From positions 1-64,000 of the forward strand of contig DATGJP010000116.1 of NCBI GenBank assembly GCA_035295125.1: 64,000 nt of DNA. Reading direction: 5' to 3'. Shown piece after piece: positions 1 to 8,044 of this stretch. The position numbers were made by a program, and so were the translations under genes. The notes under the pieces were generated by a model. The model was given only the letters and a program-made list of their open reading frames with translations. It had not been told where the DNA came from and ran no database searches. How positions within the stretch are numbered: the stretch's first letter is position 1; every line of letters begins with the position of its first letter. Source of the stretch: JAICMB01 sp035295125. Lineage in GTDB: Bacteria; Acidobacteriota; Terriglobia; Bryobacterales; Bryobacteraceae.

Positions 1-2
1 AG

Positions 3-167
3 CACGCGTCCGCTCCCAGCTTTCTCTTAGAAGAAACCAACATCGGATCGGTAGACCCCCATGCCTTGAAAATCCAATTTAAGAAAAGACAACTTCCTTA
101 TTCGGCCAGCACGCGACTCCGTTTTACGCTGAACCAAAACACGCAACCATCGCATCCAGGCGTCTGA
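3..167 (+). CDS. Possible C-terminal end of a gene cut by the window start
   Basis: The frame starting at base 3 stays open for 54 codons to a TGA at 165-167. Its reading is protein-like, with a basic, hydroxyl-rich tail (for example LRFTLNQNTQPSHPGV). No family is recognised and the upstream part lies outside the window. It could also be a chance open frame. Bases 168-245 hold nothing I can identify. Confidence 0.3.
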   Translation, partial: HASAPSFLLEETNIGSVDPHALKIQFKKRQLPYSASTRLRFTLNQNTQPSHPGV

Positions 168-245
168 TTGTTAACGCTGCGCAACGAAACGTTCATTGGT
201 CCCGGTTCTCGGTGGATCAATCTCAGGATGTACCCAGTCGACCAA

Positions 246-611
246 TCAAGGTTTCTTTTTGGCAGGCTTCGGCTTCAAGGTTCCGACATACTGGTAGCTG
301 ATTTGGAAATATTTGAGCAGTTCCTTCGTATTCGTGAGCAATTCGTCGGGAACCCGCACATACTCCTTTTGAACAACCCCGTACGCTTCGAACAAGGTCG
401 TGTTGTATTTCCTTAAGAACTTCTCTCGCTCAGCTTCAGGAAGCCGTAGCGCCATAGCTCCGGAAGGGTGTAAGTACGAGAACATATGGCCATTCAGCGC
501 GGTATATGGATGTGTGGCGCCCTTCCTTTGAATTAGCGGATTCGCGGCTACCAATTTGTCGTAGTACTCTAGTCGGTCTTCCGGGGCACGGCTCTTCTTT
601 TTGACGCTCAT
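246..611 (-). CDS. TfoX/MmcQ-like small protein
   Basis: A 121-residue soluble protein. The core (NGHMFSYL, ALRLPEAEREKF, YVRVPDELL, then a C-terminal KPKPAKKKP tail) resembles the small alpha/beta proteins usually annotated as TfoX/Sxy N-terminal or MmcQ/YjbR-like. Their biochemical role in most bacteria is unknown. I chose ATG 611 over an in-frame ATG at 629 because TAAGGAG lies about 6 nt upstream of 611. It follows the ArsR-SRPBCC-membrane protein operon on the same strand (22 nt after the 634 stop) and is probably its last gene. A link to competence is not implied. Family assignment is moderately sure. Confidence 0.65.
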   Translation of the reverse strand: MSVKKKSRAPEDRLEYYDKLVAANPLIQRKGATHPYTALNGHMFSYLHPSGAMALRLPEAEREKFLRKYNTTLFEAYGVVQKEYVRVPDELLTNTKELLKYFQISYQYVGTLKPKPAKKKP

Positions 612-633
612 TTCTGGCTCCTTACCCATTTCT

Positions 634-1058
634 TCATGGGATCGAGGGTCTATAGATCATACCGATAACCATTCCCACGACGGTCCATTCGAACAGGTAA
701 GCCAAGGACTGCTGCGTTGTAATCTTCGCGCCGATGTTCAGATTCACGTAATTGTGAAGGACAAAGGCCCCCACCGAAAAGACGCCGACGAGTACACCGA
801 ATCGAACGCCTTCTGCTGCGCCCCATCCGTTGCGATAGGTCATCGCATAGATCGCCGCAAGCACCAGAATCGAGAGAAGAACATGGCGATCATGCCGACG
901 GGCATCACAGCTTTGATACCTTCCTGCGTCCGATAGACGGCGGGGTACCTGCGAAACTCGTCGCGAAGCAGTGGCAGAAGACCGAAAAGCAGTCCTCCCG
1001 CTACGAAATAGGCAGCGGTGGCCCCCAAAGCTGCAAGTGCAATGCGTGAGTAGCTCAT
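634..1058 (-). pseudogene. Four-helix membrane protein gene broken by a frameshift
   Basis: Two overlapping frames (1058-840 and 864-634) together spell one small membrane protein of about 140 residues. The first gives an N-terminal helix (ALAALGATAAYFVAGGLLFG) and ends in frame near MIAMFF. Moving to the other frame at about 871-882 continues smoothly as SILVLAAIYAMTYRNGWGAAEG and two further hydrophobic segments. The break lies in a TTCTTCTCTCG run (read on the minus strand), and removing one TC pair restores a single frame. Its ATG overlaps the stop of the SRPBCC gene (ATGA, 1055-1058). Either the gene is inactivated in this strain or the run is a sequencing error. The function of the intact family is unknown to me. 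Confidence 0.6.
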
Positions 1059-1552
1059 TTGTCCTCGGTCACGAGTTTCTGCTTCGAACTCCCCTCGGTC
1101 GCGAGCCGCGCCGTTACGATCGAGTCGAGCTTGTCGAACGACTGCCGGGTGCCCTGCAAGACGATTCCGCTGGAGGCCGCCTCGCCGAACCCGTCCTGCG
1201 TCAGCACAACTTTGGTTTGGCTACCCAAATCGAAAAAGTCGATGGCCACCGTCGTTACAACTTGCCCCAGATCCGCGCGATAGGAGATTCGTTCCGGCAC
1301 GATGATTTCCTGATAGATGCCAACAAACGAAAACTCGCATTCCCTGCCGTGTATAGAGATCTGCATCTTCTGGGTAAAAGAGCCGCCGACTCGAAAATCC
1401 ATAACAACTTCACAACTGGTGGCCTCTTTGCACCCGGACCATTGCTGCAGCTTTTCAGCTTCCGACCACCAGCGGAACACATCAAATCGTGGCGCATCGA
1501 AGACACGCGTGATAGTGAAGCTCTCACCCGGCATGTTGACCTCAGCTTTCAC
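1055..1552 (-). CDS. SRPBCC/AHSA1-family protein
   Basis: A 165-residue protein of the START-like helix-grip fold, AHSA1 (activator of Hsp90 homologue) type. Visible landmarks are ITRVFDAPRFDVFRWWSEAEKLQQW at the N-terminus, the DFRVGGSF turn in the middle, and a GFGEAASSG..GTRQSFDKLD C-terminal helix. Such proteins bind hydrophobic ligands; bacterial ones next to ArsR regulators have no settled role. The GTG start at 1552 overlaps the TGA of the upstream ArsR gene (GTGA), and its own stop overlaps the next ATG, so the three genes are almost certainly translationally coupled. Confidence 0.8.
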   Translation of the reverse strand: MKAEVNMPGESFTITRVFDAPRFDVFRWWSEAEKLQQWSGCKEATSCEVVMDFRVGGSFTQKMQISIHGRECEFSFVGIYQEIIVPERISYRADLGQVVTTVAIDFFDLGSQTKVVLTQDGFGEAASSGIVLQGTRQSFDKLDSIVTARLATEGSSKQKLVTEDK

Positions 1553-1890
1553 GGCTTCCTTACCTTCCGTTCTTTAGCAAGCACCTTGTCGAGAGCGTCG
1601 AAACTAAACTCCCAGGCAGCCATACACTGATTCATCCACTCGCGGGCCGATTGGAGGCCTTCACTCCTGGCGCGGATGAAATGCCGGCGGCCTTCGCGGC
1701 GCCTCTCGATGAGGTTGGCGCTCTCCAGAACGCGAAGATGCCTTGAAATCGCAGGGGCAGACATTTGGAACGGCTTTAATAGCGTTGCAACCGAATTCTC
1801 GGAGATGGTGGAAAGCCGTCCCAAAATGTCGCGTCGGGTTGGATCAGCCAATGCCGCAAAGACGGCGGTAATTTGTCGATTGTTAACCAA
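1549..1890 (-). CDS. ArsR-family winged-helix regulator
   Basis: A 113-residue DNA-binding protein. LADPTRRDILGRLS near residue 15 is the classic ArsR helix pair, and APAISRHLRVLESANLIERRREGRRHF is the recognition helix and wing. The metal-binding ELCVCDL motif of ArsR/SmtB sensors is absent, so it belongs to the non-metal group commonly paired with SRPBCC proteins and likely represses its own operon. The start is TTG (1890). A short dyad, TTAAC-6 nt-GTTAA (1883-1898), straddles the start and could be an autoregulatory site. Confidence 0.85.
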   Translation of the reverse strand: MVNNRQITAVFAALADPTRRDILGRLSTISENSVATLLKPFQMSAPAISRHLRVLESANLIERRREGRRHFIRARSEGLQSAREWMNQCMAAWEFSFDALDKVLAKERKVRKP

Positions 1891-1990
1891 CTCGTTAATG
1901 ATAGAGTGGTTTTGCGCTTGCCGTCAAGGCCGAGATCCCTTTGCCGGGCAGGGCGCTACTTAGGATTCCATCCTGCCCCACAAAACGAAG

Positions 1991-2710
1991 CTATTTCTTG
2001 GTCGAGTACACAACCGCTACGTTCGTGCCGTTGGAATCCGTTCCAACCGTCACCATGACGTTGTGCCTGGCATCGTCTTCCGCCACTAAGACACCGCCCT
2101 GCGATCCCGAACTCTGTCCTGAATACGAGTTGGTGATCTTCATGCCCGCATCCTTGAGTTTCCCTTCGTAGAACTTCGTCACCTGGTCGACGCTGTCCTT
2201 CGTCACGAAATGGAAGGTTCCGGAATCACCGCTCGCGTCGTGGGATGACATCGTCGCCTCGGGCTTCGAGCCAGGGTAATCGGGCATCCACGACGGCAGC
2301 TTAGCGTTGCCGCCCCCCAGCGTCATAGTCGATCCTTCGCCCCCTTGTTCCGAGATGATAAATTTCTGCTGCTGGGGATCGAACGTCATGGTGACGATCT
2401 TGTTGGTCTGGGTATCGCGCACCGTGATAGTGCCGCGATCGTCGTCCGACGAAATGATCTTGACGTTCGGACTGAAGCTCAACGCGAGCTTTGCTGCCGC
2501 CAACTGGGGATTCTTCTTGGCCAGTTCGCTATCGAAACCGGCCTGCTTGGCTTTGTGGACTCCATATCCCACGAGCCCAACGACGGCAATGATGCAAAGC
2601 AGAAAAAAGCCGCCAATACCCACCAGGATCCAAACGATCGGGCTGGTTTTCTTCTTTACCGGCATGCCTCCCGGTCCCATCGGAGGGGGCATTTGGGGGT
2701 TCGATGACAT
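1991..2710 (-). CDS. Membrane-anchored protein of unknown function
   Basis: A 239-residue protein. The first 20 residues are Pro/Gly/Met-rich (MPPPMGPGGMPVKKK), followed by one strongly hydrophobic helix at about 24-50 (IVWILVGIGGFFLLCIIAVVGLVGYG) and an exported or cytoplasmic beta-rich domain. The central part (IISSDDDRGTITVRDTQTNKIVTMTFD) and the C-terminal half (YPGSKPEATMS..., then FYEGKLKDAGMKITNSYSG) resemble repeated small beta modules often seen in acidobacterial membrane proteins. The C-terminal FYEGKLKDAGM stretch is like the FY..L...GW motif of sporulation/lipoprotein-type domains. No enzyme motif is visible. It is flanked by unrelated divergent genes. Confidence 0.6.
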   Translation of the reverse strand: MSSNPQMPPPMGPGGMPVKKKTSPIVWILVGIGGFFLLCIIAVVGLVGYGVHKAKQAGFDSELAKKNPQLAAAKLALSFSPNVKIISSDDDRGTITVRDTQTNKIVTMTFDPQQQKFIISEQGGEGSTMTLGGGNAKLPSWMPDYPGSKPEATMSSHDASGDSGTFHFVTKDSVDQVTKFYEGKLKDAGMKITNSYSGQSSGSQGGVLVAEDDARHNVMVTVGTDSNGTNVAVVYSTKK

Positions 2711-2764
2711 GTTGTAGAGTCCTCTGTGTACTGTCCTCCAGACAGCATACAGTAGATTAGTGTT

Positions 2765-3214
2765 ATGCGGCAGATCATGTATAACCTTCAGTTTCGGGGG
2801 ACTGCGGTTCGAAGTAGCGCCGAAAACGCGGTTCTCAAGGCGACTACGAGTGCGGCCAGTTGTGTTATGCGGAGCGTGGTGACGCCCGATGGGATCGAGG
2901 GGTCCATCGCTCCTGCCGAAGGCGGCCTTGCTTTCTTTGAATCCGAGGTTCGGATCCTGTCATCCGAGTCTTTCACCGAATCCGGAACGATAGGCTTCGG
3001 GGACGGCGATCATACCCTGCGCTTCAGTACTGTCGGCCAGGGCTACCTTGGCCCCAGCGCGGATCCACAGCACATGGCTGGTGCGGTCACCTGGAAGGTG
3101 GACGGCGGGGAGGGCCAGTTTGAGGGCGCCACCGGCCTGATTACATCGAATTTCGTGCTGTCGGAGCACGGCGATGTGGTCGATCACCAGTTCGGTGTTA
3201 TTTTCGTGAAATAG
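2765..3214 (+). CDS. Small beta-barrel-like protein of unknown function
   Basis: A 149-residue protein with alternating beta-strand-like segments and the late signature GGEGQFEGATGLITSNF. That pattern resembles the allene-oxide-cyclase/dirigent-like barrel families (a G.GQF.GATG turn), although the resemblance is weak and no catalytic residues can be named. The ATG at 2765 has no convincing ribosome site; ATG 2777 is an alternative. It sits alone between a divergent membrane protein and adk. Confidence 0.5.
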   Translation: MRQIMYNLQFRGTAVRSSAENAVLKATTSAASCVMRSVVTPDGIEGSIAPAEGGLAFFESEVRILSSESFTESGTIGFGDGDHTLRFSTVGQGYLGPSADPQHMAGAVTWKVDGGEGQFEGATGLITSNFVLSEHGDVVDHQFGVIFVK

Positions 3215-3355
3215 GTCACGGTTTGATTACAATTCATCACCCACGAACTTGTGCTGATAGGGCACAATAGAGATGTGGGTGGATTGGGGTTACTGGCTTT
3301 CTGCTTTGACCCGAAATGAGTACCCTCTGCCAGTTCTTCGTCGAACGGAGGCTCT

Positions 3356-4039
3356 GTGGTCGTTCTTCTTTTTGGGCCACCCGGTTGCGGGAAGGGGACG
3401 CAATCGAGGCTCATTACAGCTTGGTTAAAAATTCCGGCGATCTCGACGGGCGAAATGCTGCGCGCTGAAATGCAAGCGGGCACGGAACTGGGCCGTCTGG
3501 CCCAGGGGATCATGTCTTCCGGCGGGCTCGTCGGCGACGACATCGTAAACCACATGCTGGCCTGCCGGATCGCCAAGGACGATTGCCGCAACGGGTTCCT
3601 GCTGGACGGATACCCGCGCACACTGGAACAGGCCGAATACCTGGATCAACTGCTCGAATCACGCCATCTCGCGTGTCCCATCGTTTTGCACCTCGACGTG
3701 CCTGAGGACGCCCTCGTAGGACGCATGACCTCGCGCCGGCAGTGCCCGTCATGCGCCCGGGTCTACAATCTCCTCCACCAGCCCCCCAAGGCGGCCGGCG
3801 TTTGTGACGACGACGGCGTCGAACTGATTATCCGAAAAGACGACCAGGAAAGCGTTTTTCGCGAGCGCCTGCGCACGTACGACGAACAGACCCGTCCGGT
3901 CCTGGCCCATTATCACGATCGCAGCTACCACCAGATCAGGGGCGATCGTTCTCCAAATTACATCTTTGAAGAGATCACCGGGGTGCTCGAGCAGGTCGTA
4001 AGCGTGAACGGGCACGGGGCTGCCAGCGCATCGAAATAA
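3356..4039 (+). CDS. adk: Adenylate kinase
   Basis: A 227-residue nucleoside monophosphate kinase (ATP + AMP = 2 ADP, cytoplasm). The P-loop GPPGCGKGT is at residues 7-15, the AMP-binding STGEMLR follows, then the FLLDGYPRTLEQA motif. The LID insertion carries CPSC...VCDDD, matching the Cys3-Asp zinc-lid type. The start is GTG at 3356 with GGAG five bases upstream. The gene is isolated rather than in the usual secY-adk-map context, so it may be a second copy; that is inference. A hairpin at 4056-4079 follows directly. Confidence 0.9.
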   Translation: MVVLLFGPPGCGKGTQSRLITAWLKIPAISTGEMLRAEMQAGTELGRLAQGIMSSGGLVGDDIVNHMLACRIAKDDCRNGFLLDGYPRTLEQAEYLDQLLESRHLACPIVLHLDVPEDALVGRMTSRRQCPSCARVYNLLHQPPKAAGVCDDDGVELIIRKDDQESVFRERLRTYDEQTRPVLAHYHDRSYHQIRGDRSPNYIFEEITGVLEQVVSVNGHGAASASK

Positions 4040-4043
4040 GCCT

Positions 4044-4079
4044 GAAAAAACAAAAGAGGCAGGCTGGTAGGCCTGCCTC
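4044..4079 (-). terminator. Intrinsic terminator of the chemotaxis operon
   Basis: A perfect nine-pair inverted repeat (GAGGCAGGC / GCCTGCCTC, 4056-4064 with 4071-4079, loop of 6). Read on the minus strand it is followed by TTTTGTTTTTT (4055-4045). This suits the end of the minus-strand operon that finishes at 4126. On the plus strand it lacks a U tract but could still protect the adk mRNA end. Confidence 0.75.
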
Positions 4080-4125
4080 GATGGGTACTGCTGGTGATGA
4101 AGTAATTGCGAGCGCTAACGGCTGC

Positions 4126-5733
4126 TTAAAACTCCTTGAAATCGTCGTCGAGGGGGATGCCGTTCGCCGGCACCGGCCGGATGGTGGGTCGCCGTTCGGA
4201 AACCGAGTGCTTCAGCGCCACCAGCGAATCACGAATGGGTTCCGCGACACGGGGGCGGACGGCTCTGACCGGAGATGCCGGAGCATGGCCATCTAGGAGG
4301 TCCCCGTCAACCAGGGTCCGCATCTGCATCACAAGCGTGTTGAGCTCTTCGGCGTATGACTTCAGTTCCTCGCCGGCCGAAGCGCTTTCCTCGGCGCTAG
4401 CGGCGGTCTTTTGCGTGGTGGTCTGCATTTGAAGTACGGCTTTGGCCACCTGATCGATGCCCCGGGCCTGTTCCTGGCTCCCGATGTGGACTTCGTCCAC
4501 AAGTTGCTTCACTTCAGCGGAATGCGTGACCACTTCCTGGATGGCTTGCGCGGCGCGTCCCAGTTTGCCGGCTCCATCGCGAACCCGGCTCACCGTGTCT
4601 TCAATCATGTCGCCGGTTTCTTTAGCTGCCTCGGCGCACTCCTGCGCGAGGTGTCCGACCTGTTCGGCGACAACCGCGAACCCGGCTCCGGCCGCTCCCG
4701 CGCGGGCTGCTTCTACCGCGGCGTTCAGTGAGAGAATCCGGGTCTGGAATGCGATGTCGTCGATGAGCTTGACCACCTTCGTGATCTTTTCGCCCGATGC
4801 GCTGATCTCCTGCATGGAGACCGACATCTCGCGAATCGTTTGCTCGGCGGCTCCGACTGCATTCGAGGCCGAGCGCATCAGGTCTGCCGTGGAACGCGAA
4901 TTGTCCTCGTTCTTGTGGGTGACGGAACTCATCTCTTCCATCGACGCGGATGTTTCCTCCAGGGCGGCGGCCTGGTCGGAAGCTCCCCGAGCCAGCGACT
5001 GGCTTGCCGTACACACCTGCGAGGCCGCCTCCGCCACTCGCGCGGCACCACCCGCAACGTGGTGCGCCAGGCTCCTCAGGCGTCCGTTCGCCTGCCTGAC
5101 GATCACGACGATCACGACGCTCGCGCCAACCGACAGAACGATGAAGAACAGAATCATCCAGAGGCTCCTCGAAGCGGAGCTATTGGTGTCATCGAGGACC
5201 GTCTGCAGTTGCTTTTCCTCGTGCTTCACCAGACTGTCGGCTTGTTGGCTGACATCGCGCAGACGTGGGAACTCCACTTCATCGAACGTTTTCTGCACCT
5301 GGTCGAACTGCTGCTTGTCGACAAACTGCACGATGTCATCGTTGGCGCGCGCTGCCGCGTTCACCTGCGTCTCCAGCGCTCCCAGCATGTCGGAGGAGTC
5401 GCCCGATTCGCTCAACTGCCGGATTTCGGCGAGGCTTTTCTGAATGCTGGAGAAATCCGCCTGAAACGTCTGCTTCGACTGGCTTACCAAGGCTGGGCGC
5501 TGCAGAATGGAACCCAATACGATCCCCTCGCTGGATACCATCAGATCGGAAGTGGCAGCCTTGATCGACTGCGCCGCCGCCCGCTTCTGCGCCGTGACAT
5601 TCACCACACGGTTCATCTCGTGGGTGAGCGTCCGGTTTTGATAAAGCGAGGCAGCGCTCAGCGCCACGATCACCAAAACAAGCGATCCCACGCTCCACAA
5701 GAGCTTGGTGCCCAATTTCATTTCGGATTTCAT
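4126..5733 (-). CDS. Methyl-accepting chemotaxis protein
   Basis: A 535-residue receptor: a membrane helix at about 11-31, a mostly helical periplasmic sensor region of about 155 residues, a second helix at about 191-212, and a long cytoplasmic signalling coil. The hairpin tip is recognisable (IDDIAFQTRILSLNAAVEAARAG, then GFAVVAEQVGHLAQE) but departs from consensus: QTR for QTN and EQVGHLA for the usual EVR.LA. No HAMP domain is evident between helix 2 and the coil, and there is no NWETF-type tail; the protein ends in DDDFKEF. ATG 5733 is preferred over 5760 because GGGAAAGG lies 10 nt upstream. It is the last gene of the CheY operon. Confidence 0.9.
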   Translation of the reverse strand: MKSEMKLGTKLLWSVGSLVLVIVALSAASLYQNRTLTHEMNRVVNVTAQKRAAAQSIKAATSDLMVSSEGIVLGSILQRPALVSQSKQTFQADFSSIQKSLAEIRQLSESGDSSDMLGALETQVNAAARANDDIVQFVDKQQFDQVQKTFDEVEFPRLRDVSQQADSLVKHEEKQLQTVLDDTNSSASRSLWMILFFIVLSVGASVVIVVIVRQANGRLRSLAHHVAGGAARVAEAASQVCTASQSLARGASDQAAALEETSASMEEMSSVTHKNEDNSRSTADLMRSASNAVGAAEQTIREMSVSMQEISASGEKITKVVKLIDDIAFQTRILSLNAAVEAARAGAAGAGFAVVAEQVGHLAQECAEAAKETGDMIEDTVSRVRDGAGKLGRAAQAIQEVVTHSAEVKQLVDEVHIGSQEQARGIDQVAKAVLQMQTTTQKTAASAEESASAGEELKSYAEELNTLVMQMRTLVDGDLLDGHAPASPVRAVRPRVAEPIRDSLVALKHSVSERRPTIRPVPANGIPLDDDFKEF

Positions 5734-5796
5734 GAACAATAACCTTTCCCTTCCCCGCATTCTGCCCGGCTCGTTCCCGGCTGCTGCTCGCGGGCT

Positions 5797-6168
5797 CTAC
5801 AACTTAAAATTCAAACTGATGGTTGTGGTTGCCTTCACCGGCTTGCCATCGGCTTTGAAAGGCGTGAATTTCCATTTCTTCAACGCATCGGTAGCGGCTC
5901 GCGCCAGAATGGGATTGCCCGAGACCGTCGAAACTGTATCTACAGCGCCCGAATCGGAGATACCCACCTGCATCTCGACCGCGCCCTCTACTCTCAACTG
6001 CTTAGCCATAGCCGGGTATTCCGGTTGCACTTTGGAAACGACGGCCGCCATGGCTTCCGCTGTTGGGACTTTCAAGGCGTCGTCGGCATACATTCCGACG
6101 GTAGCCGCTAGCAAACAAACCATCGCTGCCGCAAGCACACGAACTATGCTCTTCGCACGCAGTAACAT
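5797..6168 (-). CDS. Exported TonB C-terminal domain protein
   Basis: A 123-residue protein with an N-terminal signal peptide or anchor (SIVRVLAAAMVCLLAATVGMYA) followed by a single TonB_C domain: VVSKVQPEYPAMAKQLRVEGAVEMQVGISDSGAV, then ATDALKKWKFTPFKADGKPVKA. That is the carboxyl domain by which TonB energises outer-membrane receptors. Here the proline-rich spanning arm is missing, so it is too short to cross the periplasm and is probably a periplasmic adaptor. ATG 6168 is chosen over a TTG at 6177 that sits only 2 nt after the AGGAGG site. It lies between the CheX-like and receptor genes in one operon. Confidence 0.8.
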   Translation of the reverse strand: MLLRAKSIVRVLAAAMVCLLAATVGMYADDALKVPTAEAMAAVVSKVQPEYPAMAKQLRVEGAVEMQVGISDSGAVDTVSTVSGNPILARAATDALKKWKFTPFKADGKPVKATTTISLNFKL

Positions 6169-6253
6169 TACTTCCAATACCTCCTCATCGCTTTTTCTCT
6201 TTCTCCTTACTCATCGAGTCGCATTCATGTTTTTTGACAAAAACTTCGCGGGA

Positions 6254-6745
6254 CTAGCGGCCCATGATCATCGTCATGCGGCCCCGCCCATACCCTGTCA
6301 CTGAGACTTCCATGTCCAGCCGCGCGGCAGGCGATGCGATCGCGGCGATGGCCTCTTTCGGCAATTCCTGGAGCTGATGGCACACCCCGCACAATGTCAC
6401 GTGAGCGCCGGTGCTCTCGTTGAAAACCCGCATGGACATGCTGAGGACTTCGTGGGCGCCGTCGAGCAGGGAATCTTCCAACACACCCGAACGGATCGCA
6501 TCCTCGGCGACCGGCCCCGGGAACAGCACCAACGCAGCCCCCGAATATGCAGCCAGCGGCAGGTCTAAAACACACACGCCGGTGGAACCTTTTACGGATT
6601 CCTTGTAAATTCCAAACAGCTTGGGGGTTCTCGACCGAACGTCCCACGAAAGGGACTTCGTCACGCTCACGTGCCGTCCCAACATCCCCGTGAGCAATTT
6701 GCAGACGGTTTCGGGCGGCGGGAATCGATATGCCGTCTCTGTCAT
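6254..6745 (-). CDS. CheC/CheX-like chemotaxis-associated protein
   Basis: A 163-residue protein whose ATG overlaps the stop of the CheY gene (ATGA, 6742-6745). The segment GVLEDSLLDGAHEVLSMSMRVFN resembles the D/E..S...E..N helix that forms the active site of CheC/CheX CheY-P phosphatases, but the usual Asn is not in place, so phosphatase activity is doubtful. The rest (GAALVLFPG, ending GRGRMTMIMGR) fits a CheX-like alpha/beta fold only loosely. Context is the main support. Confidence 0.5.
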   Translation of the reverse strand: MTETAYRFPPPETVCKLLTGMLGRHVSVTKSLSWDVRSRTPKLFGIYKESVKGSTGVCVLDLPLAAYSGAALVLFPGPVAEDAIRSGVLEDSLLDGAHEVLSMSMRVFNESTGAHVTLCGVCHQLQELPKEAIAAIASPAARLDMEVSVTGYGRGRMTMIMGR

Positions 6746-7107
6746 GGCCTGAGAACCGGATCCAGAGCGTCCTGGAAATCGTCAACAGTGAAAGGTTTCG
6801 CGATTAGAAACAACGCCCCCGCTTCCGCCGCTTTGGCGCGTCTCTCGTTAGTACATTCCGACGTAACGAAACCGAACCGGGTCGCGACGCCGGAAGACCG
6901 CAACTTTTGAAGTAGATCGAGACCACTCATACCCGGCATATTCCAGTCGCACAGCAGCAAGTCCGGGTTGTTGGTTGTCGCGATGCGCAGAGCTTCGTCG
7001 CCTGACGCCGCTTCCAGGACCGTCTCTTCCCCATATCCTGCTTGCCGCAGCGTACGCCTCACGATCATGCGCATGGCCTTGCTGTCGTCAACGACCAATA
7101 TGTTCAT
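6742..7107 (-). CDS. CheY-like single-domain response regulator
   Basis: A 121-residue receiver domain without output. The acidic pair is in ILVVDDSKAMR (residues 6-7), the phosphoacceptor Asp in LLLCDWNMPGMSGLDLL (about residue 55), the switch Ser/Thr in GFVTSE, and the conserved Lys in IAKPF. This matches stand-alone CheY proteins that carry a receptor signal to a motor or other effector. It is the first gene of an operon with a CheX-like protein, a TonB-domain protein and a chemoreceptor. Confidence 0.9.
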   Translation of the reverse strand: MNILVVDDSKAMRMIVRRTLRQAGYGEETVLEAASGDEALRIATTNNPDLLLCDWNMPGMSGLDLLQKLRSSGVATRFGFVTSECTNERRAKAAEAGALFLIAKPFTVDDFQDALDPVLRP

Positions 7108-7631
7108 CCTTGTGTCGCCCTTGCTGGCCTGCCGGCGCCTTGGCCTTCGTCGGTTTCCACTAATCTATCGGGCAAATCGGACAGACAGCTTAGCCCCGGG
7201 AGGTGTAGGTTGCGTATTTTTGCTACGGTGCCCCTCAATTTGAACTTATTTCGTAGGACGTTACGGAACTCCCCGCCCGCGAGTACTGCCGACTGTGTCA
7301 CGTCGACACAGTGGCTGCCCGCCACGCCTCAGAAACACGAATAGTACTTTCACTAAGTTCAGTACTTTCAATGGGATGCTCTGGTCCTAGGAGTGCATAA
7401 GGTAAATCCGAATTGATGAAGTAACTCTTTAGAACCTGGTCCCTCTGATTGCAACGGTCATGAGGGGGAAGCGAGTGGCCTTTAAACGGCGTGCTTGCGG
7501 GAGCCGGTGTTTCGAGTTTCACAAACCGCTCATTTCCTCCGTTTGGCAGGTTGCAACAGAGGGCTTTTTTTGAAGGGTTTACTTCTCCTTGGAAGAAGGT
7601 TTTGTGGCTTCGGCCGCACATCGATCTTGCC
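7108..7631. other. Non-coding stretch upstream of the CheY operon
   Basis: No convincing gene on either strand. The open frames present are short, have atypical composition and lack ribosome sites. The part near 7110-7250 should contain the promoter of the minus-strand CheY operon, but I could not single out a strong -10/-35 pair. Confidence 0.4.
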
Positions 7632-7748
7632 AGGATCTAAGGTTTCAGCGCGATTTGGCCGTCATGGTGTAGGAAAGAAGGACGCGGGCCTCACCAGGAA
7701 TGGAATCCAAGCGGGTCTTGGTGCCAAATTGAGCTGACGCTGGATCCT
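7632..7748 (+). ncRNA. Candidate structured RNA
   Basis: Nested pairings make a long, interrupted hairpin: AGGATC (7632-7637) with GATCCT (7743-7748), CAGCG (7646-7650) with CGCTG (7738-7742), GATTTGGC (7652-7659) with GCCAAATT (7723-7730). Inner pairs are CGTC/GACG (7660-7663, 7681-7684) and CACCA/TGGTG (7692-7696, 7719-7723). It lies in a gene-free interval and a terminator-like hairpin follows at 7763-7819. It matches no RNA family that I recognise; a 6S-like or regulatory RNA is possible. The strand is inferred from the terminator. Confidence 0.3.
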
Positions 7749-7762
7749 AGCCCGTCTTGGGC

Positions 7763-7819
7763 GAACCGCATCGGAAAGAGGGCCTCGTATTCCTCAGCCA
7801 GCGTTCCGATGCGGTTTTT
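7763..7819 (+). terminator. Terminator-like inverted repeat
   Basis: GAACCGCATCGGAA (7763-7776) pairs in 13 of 14 positions with TTCCGATGCGGTTT (7804-7817) and runs into TTTTTC. The loop of 27 bases contains a further GAGG/CCTC pairing. No protein gene precedes it on the plus strand, so it probably ends an untranslated transcript. Confidence 0.5.
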
Positions 7820-7950
7820 CTTTGCAGCGCAAAATTATAGACCGGTAACGGATCGAAAAACCGGTATTACACAGCCTCTGGCTCTTCGCGTCCCACGACG
7901 ATTTGGAGGATGTGGAAGGGTGGAGCAGGCATTCAGCCCAATGCCACGTC

Positions 7951-8006
7951 TTGAGCCTTGTGATGCAGGCTGTTAGCCTGCGGCGGGTTGCTTACCCGCC
8001 CACTCT
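7951..8006. repeat. Dispersed palindromic repeat, unit type C
   Basis: Two adjacent short palindromes, GCAGGCTGTTAGCCTGC and GGCGGGTTGCTTACCCGCC. Nearly the same stretch recurs at 20066-20107. It belongs to the window-wide repeat family and sits between genes, close to the end of the PAS gene. Confidence 0.75.
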
Positions 8007-8044
8007 GTAGACCTCCCGTTTAGCTTGCGACGGCGAGAAAAAAG

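Noticed and set aside
4457..5443. Long plus-strand open frame opposite the chemoreceptor gene
   Set aside because: It mirrors codon positions of a well-supported minus-strand gene, is Ser/Ala/Arg-rich nonsense, and has no family features.
7495..7737. 80-codon plus-strand frame upstream of the terminator-like repeat
   Set aside because: No ribosome site or family resemblance, and it overlaps the pairing segments of the candidate structured RNA.
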